DNA of 17,020 bases. Origin: Candidatus Woesearchaeota archaeon (GTDB lineage Archaea; Nanobdellota; Nanobdellia; Woesearchaeales; UBA525). The translations under genes were made by a program, and so were the position numbers. The stretch covers positions 1 to 17,020 of the forward strand of contig JAJPEB010000010.1 of assembly GCA_023252315.1 (NCBI GenBank), given 5' to 3'. Below the pieces are notes generated by a model. That model had not been told where the DNA came from, ran no database searches, and saw only the letters and a list, made by a program, of their open reading frames with translations. Below, one piece after another: positions 1 to 5,914 of the stretch (its first letter is position 1; every line of letters starts with the position of its first letter).

Positions 1-378
1 AAGGGCGACGCGCACTTCGACCATATCTACGCGCAGGGCAACGAGCGCGTGTTCCTCGTCGCGGACGCGCCCGCGGAGATGCGCATGGCGAAGGGCTACG
101 GGCGCGCAGGCGTCGTGCGCGTGGGAGTCGCGCACGAGGTGACGCCGGGCGCGGTCACGCGCGCGTACAGCCTGCTGCAGGGCGTCCTGCACGGGGAAGG
201 CACGCTTCCCGAGGGAGGCGAGGAGAGCTATGCGCTCGATGCCTCGCGGCTGCGCCTGCCGCGCGCGGGCGAGCTCGAGCGCGAGCTCGTCGCCGCCGGC
301 GCCGACGCGACCGTGCGCGGCGCTGCAGACGAGATCATGGGCGGGCTCGACAGGTATTTCTCGCAAGCGCGTATGTGA
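1..378 (+). CDS. C-terminal part of an unrecognised protein (5' end outside window)
   Basis: The frame is open from the first base of the window and stops with TGA at 376-378, so at least 125 residues of a longer protein are visible. Codon use is strongly GC3-rich like the genes around it, which supports real coding. The visible part is soluble, alternates short hydrophobic strands (for example RVFLVADAP) with charged helices, and has no membrane segment or cysteine. An internal GTG at 49 could be read as a start, but coding character continues upstream of it. I do not recognise the family and assign no function. It ends 79 bases before the next gene, which has its own TATA box, so the two are probably not co-transcribed. 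Confidence 0.7.
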   Translation, partial: KGDAHFDHIYAQGNERVFLVADAPAEMRMAKGYGRAGVVRVGVAHEVTPGAVTRAYSLLQGVLHGEGTLPEGGEESYALDASRLRLPRAGELERELVAAGADATVRGAADEIMGGLDRYFSQARM

Positions 379-428
379 GCGGGCGCGGGGCGCGACCGGT
401 CCCCCTCGTTGCGCGCGAGGCACTACAC

Positions 429-436
429 TTTTATAG
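429..436 (+). promoter_or_regulatory. TATA box of the GNAT gene
   Basis: TTTTATAG lies in a GC-rich gap and is centred about 26 bases before the ATG at 458. This is the spacing expected for an archaeal TATA box driving a leaderless mRNA. Confidence 0.6.
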
Positions 437-457
437 TCCCCTGCATGGACCGCGAGC

Positions 458-793
458 ATGGACATCGAGCGCAAGGAAATCCATGCGAGCGGCGTCAAGC
501 TCTTCGCGACGCAAGGCGGCAAGGAGGTCGCGCGCGCGTACCTCTACCTCATGCGCAACGACCTCCACGGCGCGCCCTTCGGCTTCATGGAGGACGTGTT
601 CGTCGACGAGAGCCTGCGCGGGCAGGGCATCGGGACCGAGATCCTAAACGAGCTCATCGCGGAGGCGAGGCGGCGCGGCTGCTACAAGCTCATCGGCACG
701 AGCAGGTACGAGCGCCCGAAGGTGCACGCGCTCTACGAGCGGCTCGGCTTTCGCGACTGCGGCAAGGAGTTCAGGATGGATCTGGAGGAGTAA
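458..793 (+). CDS. GNAT family N-acetyltransferase
   Basis: This 111-residue protein is a compact single-domain GNAT acetyltransferase, which would transfer acetyl from acetyl-CoA to an amine. The acetyl-CoA pyrophosphate-binding motif is clear at residues 50-60 (DESLRGQGIGT, matching R/Q-x-x-G-x-G/A), preceded by the beta-4 strand GFMEDVFV. The second half holds the helix-strand signature HALYERLGF at about 90-98, typical of the C-terminal side of the fold. It is shorter than the usual 140-170 residues, so the N-terminal strand-helix region is reduced. The substrate cannot be deduced; small-molecule and protein N-terminal acetylation are both possible. The ATG at 458 is chosen because the TATA box is centred 26 bases upstream. 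It appears monocistronic and is followed by pyrimidine-rich sequence. Confidence 0.85.
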   Translation: MDIERKEIHASGVKLFATQGGKEVARAYLYLMRNDLHGAPFGFMEDVFVDESLRGQGIGTEILNELIAEARRRGCYKLIGTSRYERPKVHALYERLGFRDCGKEFRMDLEE

Positions 794-844
794 CCAGGCG
801 TTCTTTCGTACAAGATCGCGTACGCAAGCATACGATACGCTCGC

Positions 845-920
845 GTTTGGTTTTCTTCGTGTCGCCAACCATTCCGCGTCCTTTTCTTCGCCCCCTCTCT
901 TCATTCTCCTGTACTTCTCT
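845..920 (+). terminator. Possible pyrimidine-rich termination region after the GNAT gene
   Basis: Two T-rich tracts, around 845-859 and 877-905, follow the GNAT stop codon and stand out in this GC-rich DNA. Archaeal RNA polymerase terminates on U-rich tracts without needing a hairpin, so they are plausible terminators. This is inference only. Confidence 0.3.
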
Positions 921-923
921 GGG

Positions 924-1072
924 ACACGCGACGCAGCATGGGAAAATCCGCTACGTTCCCGTCGGGAGAATCATCTGGCCATGGAAATGCGCTGCTTGGG
1001 GACTGGTCCGGCGGACGTTGGGGGTTGAGAAAAGGAATGCTCTCCTCATGCGCCCCCAAGCAGCGCGCGTGT
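924..1072. repeat. Inverted repeat in a non-coding gap, possible structured RNA
   Basis: A perfect 13-bp inverted repeat pairs 989-1001 (GCGCTGCTTGGGG) with 1054-1066 across a 52-base loop. A shorter outer pair, ACACGCG at 924-930 with CGCGTGT at 1066-1072, overlaps the same right arm by one base. Inside the loop, small stems such as GTCC/GGAC near 1007-1016 and GAGA/TCTC (1027-1030 with 1041-1044) are possible. The stretch from 794 to 1293 has no convincing protein-coding frame. A minus-strand frame at 901-1104 exists but needs a TTG start and lacks the local GC3 bias. I looked for RNase P RNA, SRP RNA, 5S rRNA and tRNA signatures and did not find them. The strand of any transcript is undecided. 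Confidence 0.45.
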
Positions 1073-1124
1073 GCGGAGATGAACCACCCACCTTCCACCC
1101 ACAAGGCCGTGCGATCGCGCGCAG

Positions 1125-1134
1125 CTTATAAAAT
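1125..1134. promoter_or_regulatory. TATA-like element inside the non-coding gap
   Basis: CTTATAAAAT is a good archaeal TATA match but lies about 165 bases before the nop5 start, which has its own TATA box. Read on the plus strand it would start a transcript near 1155, at the foot of the 10-bp stem described next. Read on the minus strand it would start one near 1104, running into the 13-bp inverted repeat. Confidence 0.45.
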
Positions 1135-1149
1135 TTTTGCTCGTCGGGA

Positions 1150-1240
1150 AAACGCCATCGCGCGAGCCCGGCGATGCCCTGCGGGGAAAGAGCGCACGCG
1201 TTGGCGAGAGATGGCGTTTCGTGCGCACAAGTTTTAGGCG
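1150..1240 (+). ncRNA. Candidate small structured RNA upstream of nop5
   Basis: AAACGCCATC at 1150-1159 pairs perfectly with GATGGCGTTT at 1210-1219, closing a roughly 50-base GC-rich internal region that can fold further (for example CCC/GGG around 1177-1185). The TATA box at 1125-1134 would place the transcription start near 1155, within the 5' arm of the stem. An ACA follows the 3' arm at 1227-1229, loosely recalling H/ACA guide RNAs, but it sits 7 bases beyond the stem and no clear kink-turn or guide pocket is visible. Canonical C/D boxes were not found. It may be a guide RNA, another small RNA, or only a hairpin. Confidence 0.3.
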
Positions 1241-1261
1241 AGACGCCCGCGCGCGAGGGTA

Positions 1262-1271
1262 TTTTTATAAA
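1262..1271 (+). promoter_or_regulatory. TATA box of nop5-fibrillarin
   Basis: TTTTTATAAA is centred about 27 bases before the ATG at 1294. It fixes that ATG, rather than the in-frame ATG at 1174, as the nop5 start. Confidence 0.75.
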
Positions 1272-1293
1272 CCGCGTGGCGCACCGCCCGCCC

Positions 1294-2184
1294 ATGCGAG
1301 AGATCCTCCATGCGAGCGGCGCGTACGCGATCGCGCCCGACGGCGTCGTGCACGCGAAGCCAGGCGCGAATGCCCCTGCGTCCGGCGAGATCGCAGCGCA
1401 GTGGGCGGCGCTGCCCGAGCGCGAGATCCCCTCGCTGCTGCACGCGGTGCGCGCCTCGCTCGACGACGACCATAAGGCCGCGCTGCGCGCGGCGAACATC
1501 GCGATCACGAAGGAGGCGATGCGCGCGAGCGTCGCGCCCGACAGCCATATCATCCACGCGAGCGCCGCGATCGAGGAGCTCGACAGCGTCGCGAACAGGC
1601 TCAGCAAGCGCCTGCGCGACTGGTACGCGCTCTACTACCCCGAGCTCGAGCGCGAGCACCGCGACCACAAGGCGTTCGTCGCGGCCGTGCTCGAGTACCC
1701 GCGCCGCAACCCCGCCTCGATGGGCGGCGAGTTCTCCGAGGAGGACCTCGCGAGCGCGCTCTCGCAGGCGCAGCTGCTCAGCACGATCTACGCCCAGCGC
1801 GAGCTCATGCTCGAGTACATCGAGCGCATGATGAGGCTGCACGCGCCCAACGTCACCGCGGTCGCGGGCGCGATGATCGGCGCCCAGCTCATCGCGATCG
1901 CGGGATCGCTGCGCAGGCTCGCGAGCATGCCCGCCGGCACCGTGCAGCTGCTCGGCGCGGAGACCGCGCTCTTCAGGCACCTGCGCAACAGGAACGCGCG
2001 CCCGCCCAAGCACGGCGTCATCTTCAACCACAGGCTGCTCCAGCTCGCGGCGCGCGAGCGGCGCGGCAAGGTCGCGCGCACGCTCGCGGACTGCATCAGC
2101 ATCGCCGCGCGCGTCGACTACTTCAAGGGCGGCCTCGTGGCGGACGCGCTCGTCGCGAAGGTCGAGAGGAGCGTGAAGGGATGA
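1294..2184 (+). CDS. Nop5 (Nop56/58) box C/D sRNP core protein
   Basis: Nop5 bridges L7Ae-bound C/D guide RNA and fibrillarin in the RNP that 2'-O-methylates rRNA and tRNA. The C-terminal Nop domain is clear: NVTAVAGAMIGAQLIA at about 186-201, GAETALFRHL at 221-230 (family consensus GAEKALFRHL) and PPKHGVIF at 237-244. A long charged helix pair at about 115-180, after the WYALYYPELE motif, is the coiled coil that dimerises Nop5. At 296 residues it is shorter than most archaeal Nop5 proteins (roughly 370-420). The loss is in the N-terminal fibrillarin-binding domain, which is cut to about 55-60 residues before the NOSIC region. The start at 1294 is set by the TATA box; the longer frame from 1174 would add 40 residues lacking family resemblance. 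Fibrillarin follows 22 bases later, surely in one operon. Confidence 0.93.
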   Translation: MREILHASGAYAIAPDGVVHAKPGANAPASGEIAAQWAALPEREIPSLLHAVRASLDDDHKAALRAANIAITKEAMRASVAPDSHIIHASAAIEELDSVANRLSKRLRDWYALYYPELEREHRDHKAFVAAVLEYPRRNPASMGGEFSEEDLASALSQAQLLSTIYAQRELMLEYIERMMRLHAPNVTAVAGAMIGAQLIAIAGSLRRLASMPAGTVQLLGAETALFRHLRNRNARPPKHGVIFNHRLLQLAARERRGKVARTLADCISIAARVDYFKGGLVADALVAKVERSVKG

Positions 2185-2206
2185 GGAAGACGACGGGGAT
2201 GACGCG

Positions 2207-2887
2207 ATGCTGAAGCCCACGCTGCTGCCCAACACCTTCATCCTCGAAGGCCGCATGGCGCGCATCTACACGAGGAGCCTCACGCCCGGCGTCGCGTTCT
2301 TCGAGCAGGAGTCCGCATGGAAGGAGGGCGGCGTCGAGTACCGCGAGCTGAGCCCGCGCCACAGCAAGCTCGCGGCGGCGCTCGCGAAGGGATGCCAGCG
2401 CTTCGGCCTGCAGGAGGGATCGCACGTGCTCTATCTCGGCGCGAGCCACGGCTACACGCCGAGCTTCGTGTCCGACATGGTGGGCGCGGGCGGGCTCGTG
2501 CACTGCGTCGAGTTCTCGCCCGTCGTGATGCGCGACCTCGTCTTCGTCTGCGAGGCGAGGGCGAACATGAGCCCGATCCTCGCGAGCGCGGCGCAGCCGC
2601 GCGAGTACGCGTGGCGCTGCGCGCAGGTCGATGTCGTCTTCCAGGACATCGCGCAGCGCGACCAGCTCGGAATCTTCCTCAGGAACGTCGCGATGTTCCT
2701 CAAGAGCGGCGGCACGGGCATGCTCGCGCTCAAGGCGCGCAGCATCGACACCTCGCGCAGGCCCGACGAGATCTTCAGGGACATCAAGCGCCAGCTCGGC
2801 GAGCGCAAGGACGTGACGCTCATCGACTACCGCGAGCTCGCGCCGTTCGAGAAGGACCACGCGTTCTTCGTGGTCAAGAAGCGATAG
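2207..2887 (+). CDS. flpA: Fibrillarin-like rRNA/tRNA 2'-O-methyltransferase
   Basis: Fibrillarin is the SAM-dependent catalytic subunit of box C/D RNPs. The 226-residue length is normal for archaea. Diagnostic motifs are present in order: GVEYRELSPRHSKLAAAL (42-59), VLYLGASHGYTPSFVSD (74-90, SAM motif I), VEFSPVVMRDL (101-111), VVFQDIAQRDQ (143-153), ALKARSID (174-181) and FEKDHAFF (214-221). The catalytic Lys, two Asp and His positions of the family match K176, D147, D217 and H218. Motif I is unusual: the common GAASGTT reads GASHGYT here. The gene lies 22 bases after nop5 and depends on the same promoter. It ends one base before the stop codon of the convergent minus-strand gene. Confidence 0.95.
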   Translation: MLKPTLLPNTFILEGRMARIYTRSLTPGVAFFEQESAWKEGGVEYRELSPRHSKLAAALAKGCQRFGLQEGSHVLYLGASHGYTPSFVSDMVGAGGLVHCVEFSPVVMRDLVFVCEARANMSPILASAAQPREYAWRCAQVDVVFQDIAQRDQLGIFLRNVAMFLKSGGTGMLALKARSIDTSRRPDEIFRDIKRQLGERKDVTLIDYRELAPFEKDHAFFVVKKR

Positions 2888-3157
2888 CTACGCGTCCTCT
2901 TCCGCGTCCGGGAAGCGGTACTCGCCAAAGCCCCTGTAGACGCCGCTCCGGTACGCGCGTCGCATGATCTTGCCGATGTCCTCGTTGCAGCGTGGCGCGC
3001 GCATGCCGAGGAGGGCCGCGAGGTCGTAGACGGTGTGCGAATGGGGGAGGTACTTCGCAGAGACGGGAGCGTCTCTGTCCGTCTCGCCGCCCTGCCTCGA
3101 CGAGAGCGAGAGCCCGAGCTGGCGCACCAGGGTGAGGCTGCTGTCATGGCGTGGCAT
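2888..3157 (-). CDS. Small protein of unknown function
   Basis: An 89-residue protein read leftwards, with stop codon at 2888-2890 directly abutting the fibrillarin stop. GC-rich third positions across the frame, especially the last 50 codons, favour real coding. The C-terminal half (TVYDLAALLGMRAP and then DIGKIMRRAYRSGVYRGFGEYRF) looks like a small helical domain, perhaps helix-turn-helix-like, ending in an acidic tail. The N-terminal 40 residues are polar and may be disordered. The ATG at 3157 has a weak TATA-like element (GCATGTAAAG on the minus strand, 3179-3188) centred 26 bases away. The frame stays open further upstream but enters the lemA promoter and coding region, so the longer version is rejected. 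I do not recognise a family. Confidence 0.5.
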   Translation of the reverse strand: MPRHDSSLTLVRQLGLSLSSRQGGETDRDAPVSAKYLPHSHTVYDLAALLGMRAPRCNEDIGKIMRRAYRSGVYRGFGEYRFPDAEEDA

Positions 3158-3178
3158 CGGCGCAGGGACGCAGTGCCG

Positions 3179-3188
3179 CTTTACATGC
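3179..3188 (-). promoter_or_regulatory. Weak TATA-like element of the 89-residue gene
   Basis: GCATGTAAAG on the minus strand is centred about 26 bases before the ATG at 3157. The match is weak but correctly spaced. Confidence 0.3.
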
Positions 3189-3222
3189 GTTGCCTTCGCG
3201 CACCCAGGGCACGGAAGCAAAA

Positions 3223-3232
3223 GGATTAAAAC
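3223..3232 (+). promoter_or_regulatory. TATA box of lemA
   Basis: GGATTAAAAC in the divergent intergenic region is centred about 27 bases before the ATG at 3255. It supports that start over the in-frame ATG codons upstream. Confidence 0.55.
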
Positions 3233-3254
3233 GGCCGTGCGCCTACGCGATCCC

Positions 3255-3893
3255 ATGAGGGACGCGAACGGGGACGCTGGCAGCGGCAGGAGAGGATGGC
3301 TCATCGCGCTCGGCGTCATCGTCGCGGTCCTGCTGCTCCTCGCGGTCTGGGCGGTCTCCTCGTACAACGGCCTCGTCGGCTCTCGCGCGCAGGCGGACGC
3401 GAAGTGGGCGGACGTGCAGGCGCAGTACCAGCGCCGCGCGGACCTCGTGCCGAACCTCGTGCAGACGGTCGCTGGCTTCGCGCAGCAGGAGCGCACGGTG
3501 CTCATCAACGTCACGGACGCGCGAGCGCGCGTGGGCCAGGTCCAGCTGAGCACGCAGGACCTGAGCGACCCGCAGAAGGTCGCGGCGTTCGAGCAGGCGC
3601 AGTCGCAGCTCGGCGGCGCGCTCTCGCGCCTCATCGCGGTCGCGGAGAGCTATCCCGACCTCAAGAGCGACCAGAACTTCCTCGCGCTGCAAGACCAGCT
3701 CGAGGGCACGGAGAACCGCATCGCGGTCGCGCGCATGGACTACAACGACGCGGTGCGCGAGTACAACCTGCGGGTGCAGCGCTTCCCGACCGTCATCATC
3801 GCGGGCATGTTCGGCTTCCCGACGCGCGAGTTCTTCGAGGCGAGCGACGCGGCGCAACAGGCCCCCTCGATCGACAAGGGGCAGTTCGCGTAG
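3255..3893 (+). CDS. lemA: LemA family membrane-anchored protein
   Basis: A 212-residue LemA-family protein: a short cytosolic N-terminus, one membrane segment at about 14-35 (WLIALGVIVAVLLLLAVWAV), then a long helical domain outside the membrane. The family signature follows directly: SYNGLVGSRAQADAKWADVQ (36-55), RRADLVPNLVQTV (60-72) and later the ENRIAVARMDYNDAVREYN segment with FPTVIIAGMFGF, which is the classic LemA C-terminal helix and strand region. The biochemical role of LemA proteins is not firmly established; in some bacteria they are linked to envelope stress or metalloprotease partners such as HtpX. No HtpX is seen here. The TATA box sets the start at 3255. A 62-residue gene follows after 8 bases and is probably co-transcribed. 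Confidence 0.9.
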   Translation: MRDANGDAGSGRRGWLIALGVIVAVLLLLAVWAVSSYNGLVGSRAQADAKWADVQAQYQRRADLVPNLVQTVAGFAQQERTVLINVTDARARVGQVQLSTQDLSDPQKVAAFEQAQSQLGGALSRLIAVAESYPDLKSDQNFLALQDQLEGTENRIAVARMDYNDAVREYNLRVQRFPTVIIAGMFGFPTREFFEASDAAQQAPSIDKGQFA

Positions 3894-3901
3894 GCGTCCC
3901 G

Positions 3902-4090
3902 ATGGTTTTGTTCAAGGTCACGTACCGCAATCCCTCCATCCCGATCTCCCTGAAGAAGCTTGTCGCGCTCAGCGCGCGCACGCCCGAGGAGGCGTGGGAC
4001 GAGATCCGTACGCGCCTGGGAGAGCACGAGTACCTGTGCGGCGACATCGGGAATCTCGTCGGCGTGGAGCAGCAGGAGCTGGCGCGGTAG
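3902..4090 (+). CDS. Small hypothetical protein downstream of lemA
   Basis: This 62-residue protein begins MVLFKVTYRNPSIPISL and continues with a helix (TPEEAWDEIRTRLGEHEYL) and a short C-terminal strand and tail. It looks like a compact alpha/beta fold with no membrane segment. The GC3-rich codon use and the 8-base spacing after the lemA stop suggest an operon partner. No clear Shine-Dalgarno motif is visible in the short gap, so translation may be coupled to lemA. The family is not recognised and no function is proposed. Confidence 0.6.
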   Translation: MVLFKVTYRNPSIPISLKKLVALSARTPEEAWDEIRTRLGEHEYLCGDIGNLVGVEQQELAR

Positions 4091-4107
4091 CGCCCTTGCG
4101 CAGGCAA

Positions 4108-4117
4108 AGCATAAGAA
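4108..4117 (+). promoter_or_regulatory. Weak TATA-like element before the small membrane protein
   Basis: The AGCATAAGAA segment is centred about 26 bases before the ATG at 4139. The match is weak, but it is in the spacing used by the other genes here. Confidence 0.35.
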
Positions 4118-4138
4118 CCGGAATGCGGTAGCATCCGG

Positions 4139-4471
4139 ATGGCGACGCTCCCCGAGTTCTCCTTCACGCTCCCGTACCTCCTCTTCCTCCTCGCGGCGGT
4201 CATCACGACGCTGGGCCTCGTCGCGCTGGGCGGGATCGCGAAGGCGCTCCTGTGGCGCCCGCGCAAGGCGACCTTCAGGAGGAAGCTGGTCTTCTTCCCC
4301 GCGTTCATCGCGGGCATCTTCGTCGCGGGCTGGATCTCCGAGCGCGCGCAGCAGGGCGTGTACGCGTACCTGCTCGAGAACTCCGCGCGCGGCATCCCGT
4401 TCCTCATCGGCACGGTCGCGCTCGCGTGGGTGCTCTACGACTGGGGCGTGTGGAGGAGCGCGCAGCGATAG
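4139..4471 (+). CDS. Small integral membrane protein, unknown function
   Basis: A 110-residue hydrophobic protein with three likely membrane helices: about 11-39 (PYLLFLLAAVITTLGLVALG and on), 49-67 (KLVFFPAFIAGIFVAGWIS) and about 85-105 (GIPFLIGTVALAWVLYDWGV). A basic loop (WRPRKATFRRK) joins helices 1 and 2, placing that loop inside by the positive-inside rule. No catalytic or transport motif is visible. It is flanked by lemA and its small partner on the left and by convergent trmI on the right; the two stop codons are only a few bases apart. The family is not recognised. Confidence 0.7.
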   Translation: MATLPEFSFTLPYLLFLLAAVITTLGLVALGGIAKALLWRPRKATFRRKLVFFPAFIAGIFVAGWISERAQQGVYAYLLENSARGIPFLIGTVALAWVLYDWGVWRSAQR

Positions 4472-4473
4472 GG

Positions 4474-5235
4474 CTAGAGTATCCTTCTCGCGAACGTGAG
4501 GAACGCCGTGTGCCCGACGGCGGCAGACACGGGGCGCAGCGCGTCGCCTTGCACCTTCCAGTCGCGCTCGATGAGCTCGCACGTGCGCTCGTGCAGCAGC
4601 TCGGGCGGGAGCGCGCCCGTGAAATGCGAGGCCTGCACGATCGAGGGCGTGTACGCGACGACGTAGCCGCCGAGCCTCGCGGCCTTGCGCGCGCTCTCGT
4701 ACGCGCGCCAGGGCTCGGGCAGGTCGAGCAGCACGAGGTCGGCCTCGTGCGCCTCGGGGACAGAGGGATCGTAGAAGTCGGCGTGCACGAGCGTCGCGTT
4801 CGCGAGCCCCAGGCGCGCGAGGTTCTCGCGCACGAGCGACACGCTCTCCTGGTCGATCTCGTAGCTGTGGACGTGCCCGCACGACGCCGCGAGCAGCGCG
4901 GTGGCGCCGCCCGATCCCGCGCCGGACTCGACGACGACGCTCTCCTTCGTGAGGCAGCAGTGCGCTGCGATGAACCCGATGTCCTTGCGCGTGATGATCT
5001 GCGCCTTGCGCCGGATCGCGCGGTAGCGGTCCGCGAACGTCGCGGGGACGATGACGAAGTCCTGCCCGCCGACGCTCACCTTGCCCGGGACGAGCATGCC
5101 CTTCGCGATGACGCCGTGCTGCGTGTGGAAGTCCTTGCCCGGGTCGTGCACGTACCAGCGCTCGGTCCTGCCCAGCACGCGGCGCTTGCCGTCGATCACC
5201 TCGACCTTCGCGAGCTTGTAGATGACGATAGGCAT
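4474..5235 (-). CDS. trmI: tRNA (adenine-N1)-methyltransferase TrmI
   Basis: TrmI uses SAM to methylate N1 of adenine 58 in the T-loop of tRNA; archaeal enzymes often also modify A57. The 253-residue length fits the family. The N-terminal beta-barrel domain reads HTQHGVIAKGMLVPGKV (37-53), followed by RRKAQIITRKDIGFI (75-89), which is the conserved R-x-x-Q-I-I-x-x-K-D segment. The Rossmann domain has VVESGAGSGGATALLA (101-116, SAM motif I), the acidic YEID at 125-128 for the ribose, and LLDLPEPW (169-176), the TrmI signature around the catalytic Asp. The ATG at 5235 is supported by a TATA box centred 26 bases upstream, shared with the divergent gene at 5288. Confidence 0.95.
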   Translation of the reverse strand: MPIVIYKLAKVEVIDGKRRVLGRTERWYVHDPGKDFHTQHGVIAKGMLVPGKVSVGGQDFVIVPATFADRYRAIRRKAQIITRKDIGFIAAHCCLTKESVVVESGAGSGGATALLAASCGHVHSYEIDQESVSLVRENLARLGLANATLVHADFYDPSVPEAHEADLVLLDLPEPWRAYESARKAARLGGYVVAYTPSIVQASHFTGALPPELLHERTCELIERDWKVQGDALRPVSAAVGHTAFLTFARRIL

Positions 5236-5256
5236 GCGCGGGGGCGAATCGACGGA

Positions 5257-5266
5257 TTATATAAAT
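5257..5266. promoter_or_regulatory. Shared divergent TATA box between trmI and the 191-residue gene
   Basis: TTATATAAAT is a near-palindrome and the only TATA-like element in the 52-base gap. Its centre is about 26 bases from the trmI ATG (5235, minus) and 27 from the ATG at 5288 (plus), so one TBP site appears to serve two leaderless divergent transcripts. Confidence 0.7.
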
Positions 5267-5287
5267 CCGCGCGGGCGGCGCGCGGGG

Positions 5288-5863
5288 ATGGACGGCATGG
5301 GGTTCGAGGAGCTGCTCGCGCAGGTCAGGGAGGGGAGCGACGGGCGGGAGTGGAACCTGCGAGCCGTGCTGCGCGCGTACGAGTCCGGGCGGCTCACGCT
5401 GCCCCAGAAGAACGAGCTGGTGTTCCTCCTCTTCTGCCGCGAGGACCCCGACGTGCCCCTCCCCGAGCAGCTCGTCTCGAACGGGCTCGTCTCCCTCACG
5501 ACCCTCGAGCGCCAGACGGGCGAGAGCCTGGGCGCGGTCCCGCTCTGGTTCATCTTCATGCACCTCAAGGAGAGATCGAGGAAGATGGCGACCGGCCAGT
5601 GGCAAACGGATGGCGAGTACGTCGCGTACCGGAAAGCCAAGGAGGCGGGCCTGCTCGCGAGCCTCGAGCGCGGGGGAAGGGAATGGGAGCGGCCCGTCAC
5701 GATCTCCGTCGATCTCGCGGTGCGGCCGGCAAGGTGCGCGGTCAAGGGGCAGCACGTGTGCGGGGAAATAGAGGTGAGCGACGGGCTCACGAGGCTCATC
5801 GTCCTCCCGACGAGAGGGATGCTGCGCGTGGCCGCGCGCATCGCGTTCTGGAGGTCCGCATGA
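5288..5863 (+). CDS. Hypothetical protein, 191 residues
   Basis: A soluble protein with good GC3 bias and a well-placed TATA box, so it is likely a real gene. The first half is helical (EELLAQVREG, then WNLRAVLRAYESGRLTLPQK, an amphipathic pattern) and the middle holds VPLWFIFMHLKERSRK. The C-terminal third has strand-like segments (VTISVDLAVRP, GEIEVSDGLTRLIVLP and MLRVAARIAFW). Three cysteines (one in LFCRED, two around RCAVKGQHVCG) form no evident metal motif. ATG at 5288 is preferred over the in-frame ATG at 5297 by promoter spacing. The frame extends upstream to 5222, but that part overlaps the promoter. The family is not recognised. Confidence 0.65.
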   Translation: MDGMGFEELLAQVREGSDGREWNLRAVLRAYESGRLTLPQKNELVFLLFCREDPDVPLPEQLVSNGLVSLTTLERQTGESLGAVPLWFIFMHLKERSRKMATGQWQTDGEYVAYRKAKEAGLLASLERGGREWERPVTISVDLAVRPARCAVKGQHVCGEIEVSDGLTRLIVLPTRGMLRVAARIAFWRSA

Positions 5864-5881
5864 CGCTGCGGGCACCTGCAA

Positions 5882-5891
5882 CATTTATATG
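5882..5891 (+). promoter_or_regulatory. TATA box of the nucleotidyltransferase gene
   Basis: CATTTATATG is centred about 28 bases before the ATG at 5915. Confidence 0.7.
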
Positions 5892-5914
5892 GTGAGGAAC
5901 GTGCTCTCGCACCG

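Noticed and set aside
901..1104. Minus-strand frame of 67 codons in the gap before nop5, with a TATA-like element 25 bases upstream of its TTG start
   Set aside because: TTG start, weak third-position GC bias and no protein resemblance; the 13-bp inverted repeat it spans is better explained as structured non-coding DNA.
1174..1293. Longer Nop5 start giving 40 extra N-terminal residues
   Set aside because: The TATA box at 1262-1271 lies inside this extension and points to the ATG at 1294; the added residues do not resemble the Nop5 N-terminus.
794..1293. RNase P RNA, SRP RNA, 5S rRNA or intron-containing tRNA in the large gap
   Set aside because: I looked on both strands for the GAGGAAAGUCC-type core, the SRP helix 8 signature and a T-loop GGTTCGAATCC-type sequence and found none.
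3740..5884. Very long minus-strand frame of about 700 codons
   Set aside because: It runs antisense or in shifted frame across lemA, the small genes, trmI and the unknown gene, and its Arg/Ala/His-rich translation is typical of a shadow frame in GC-rich DNA.
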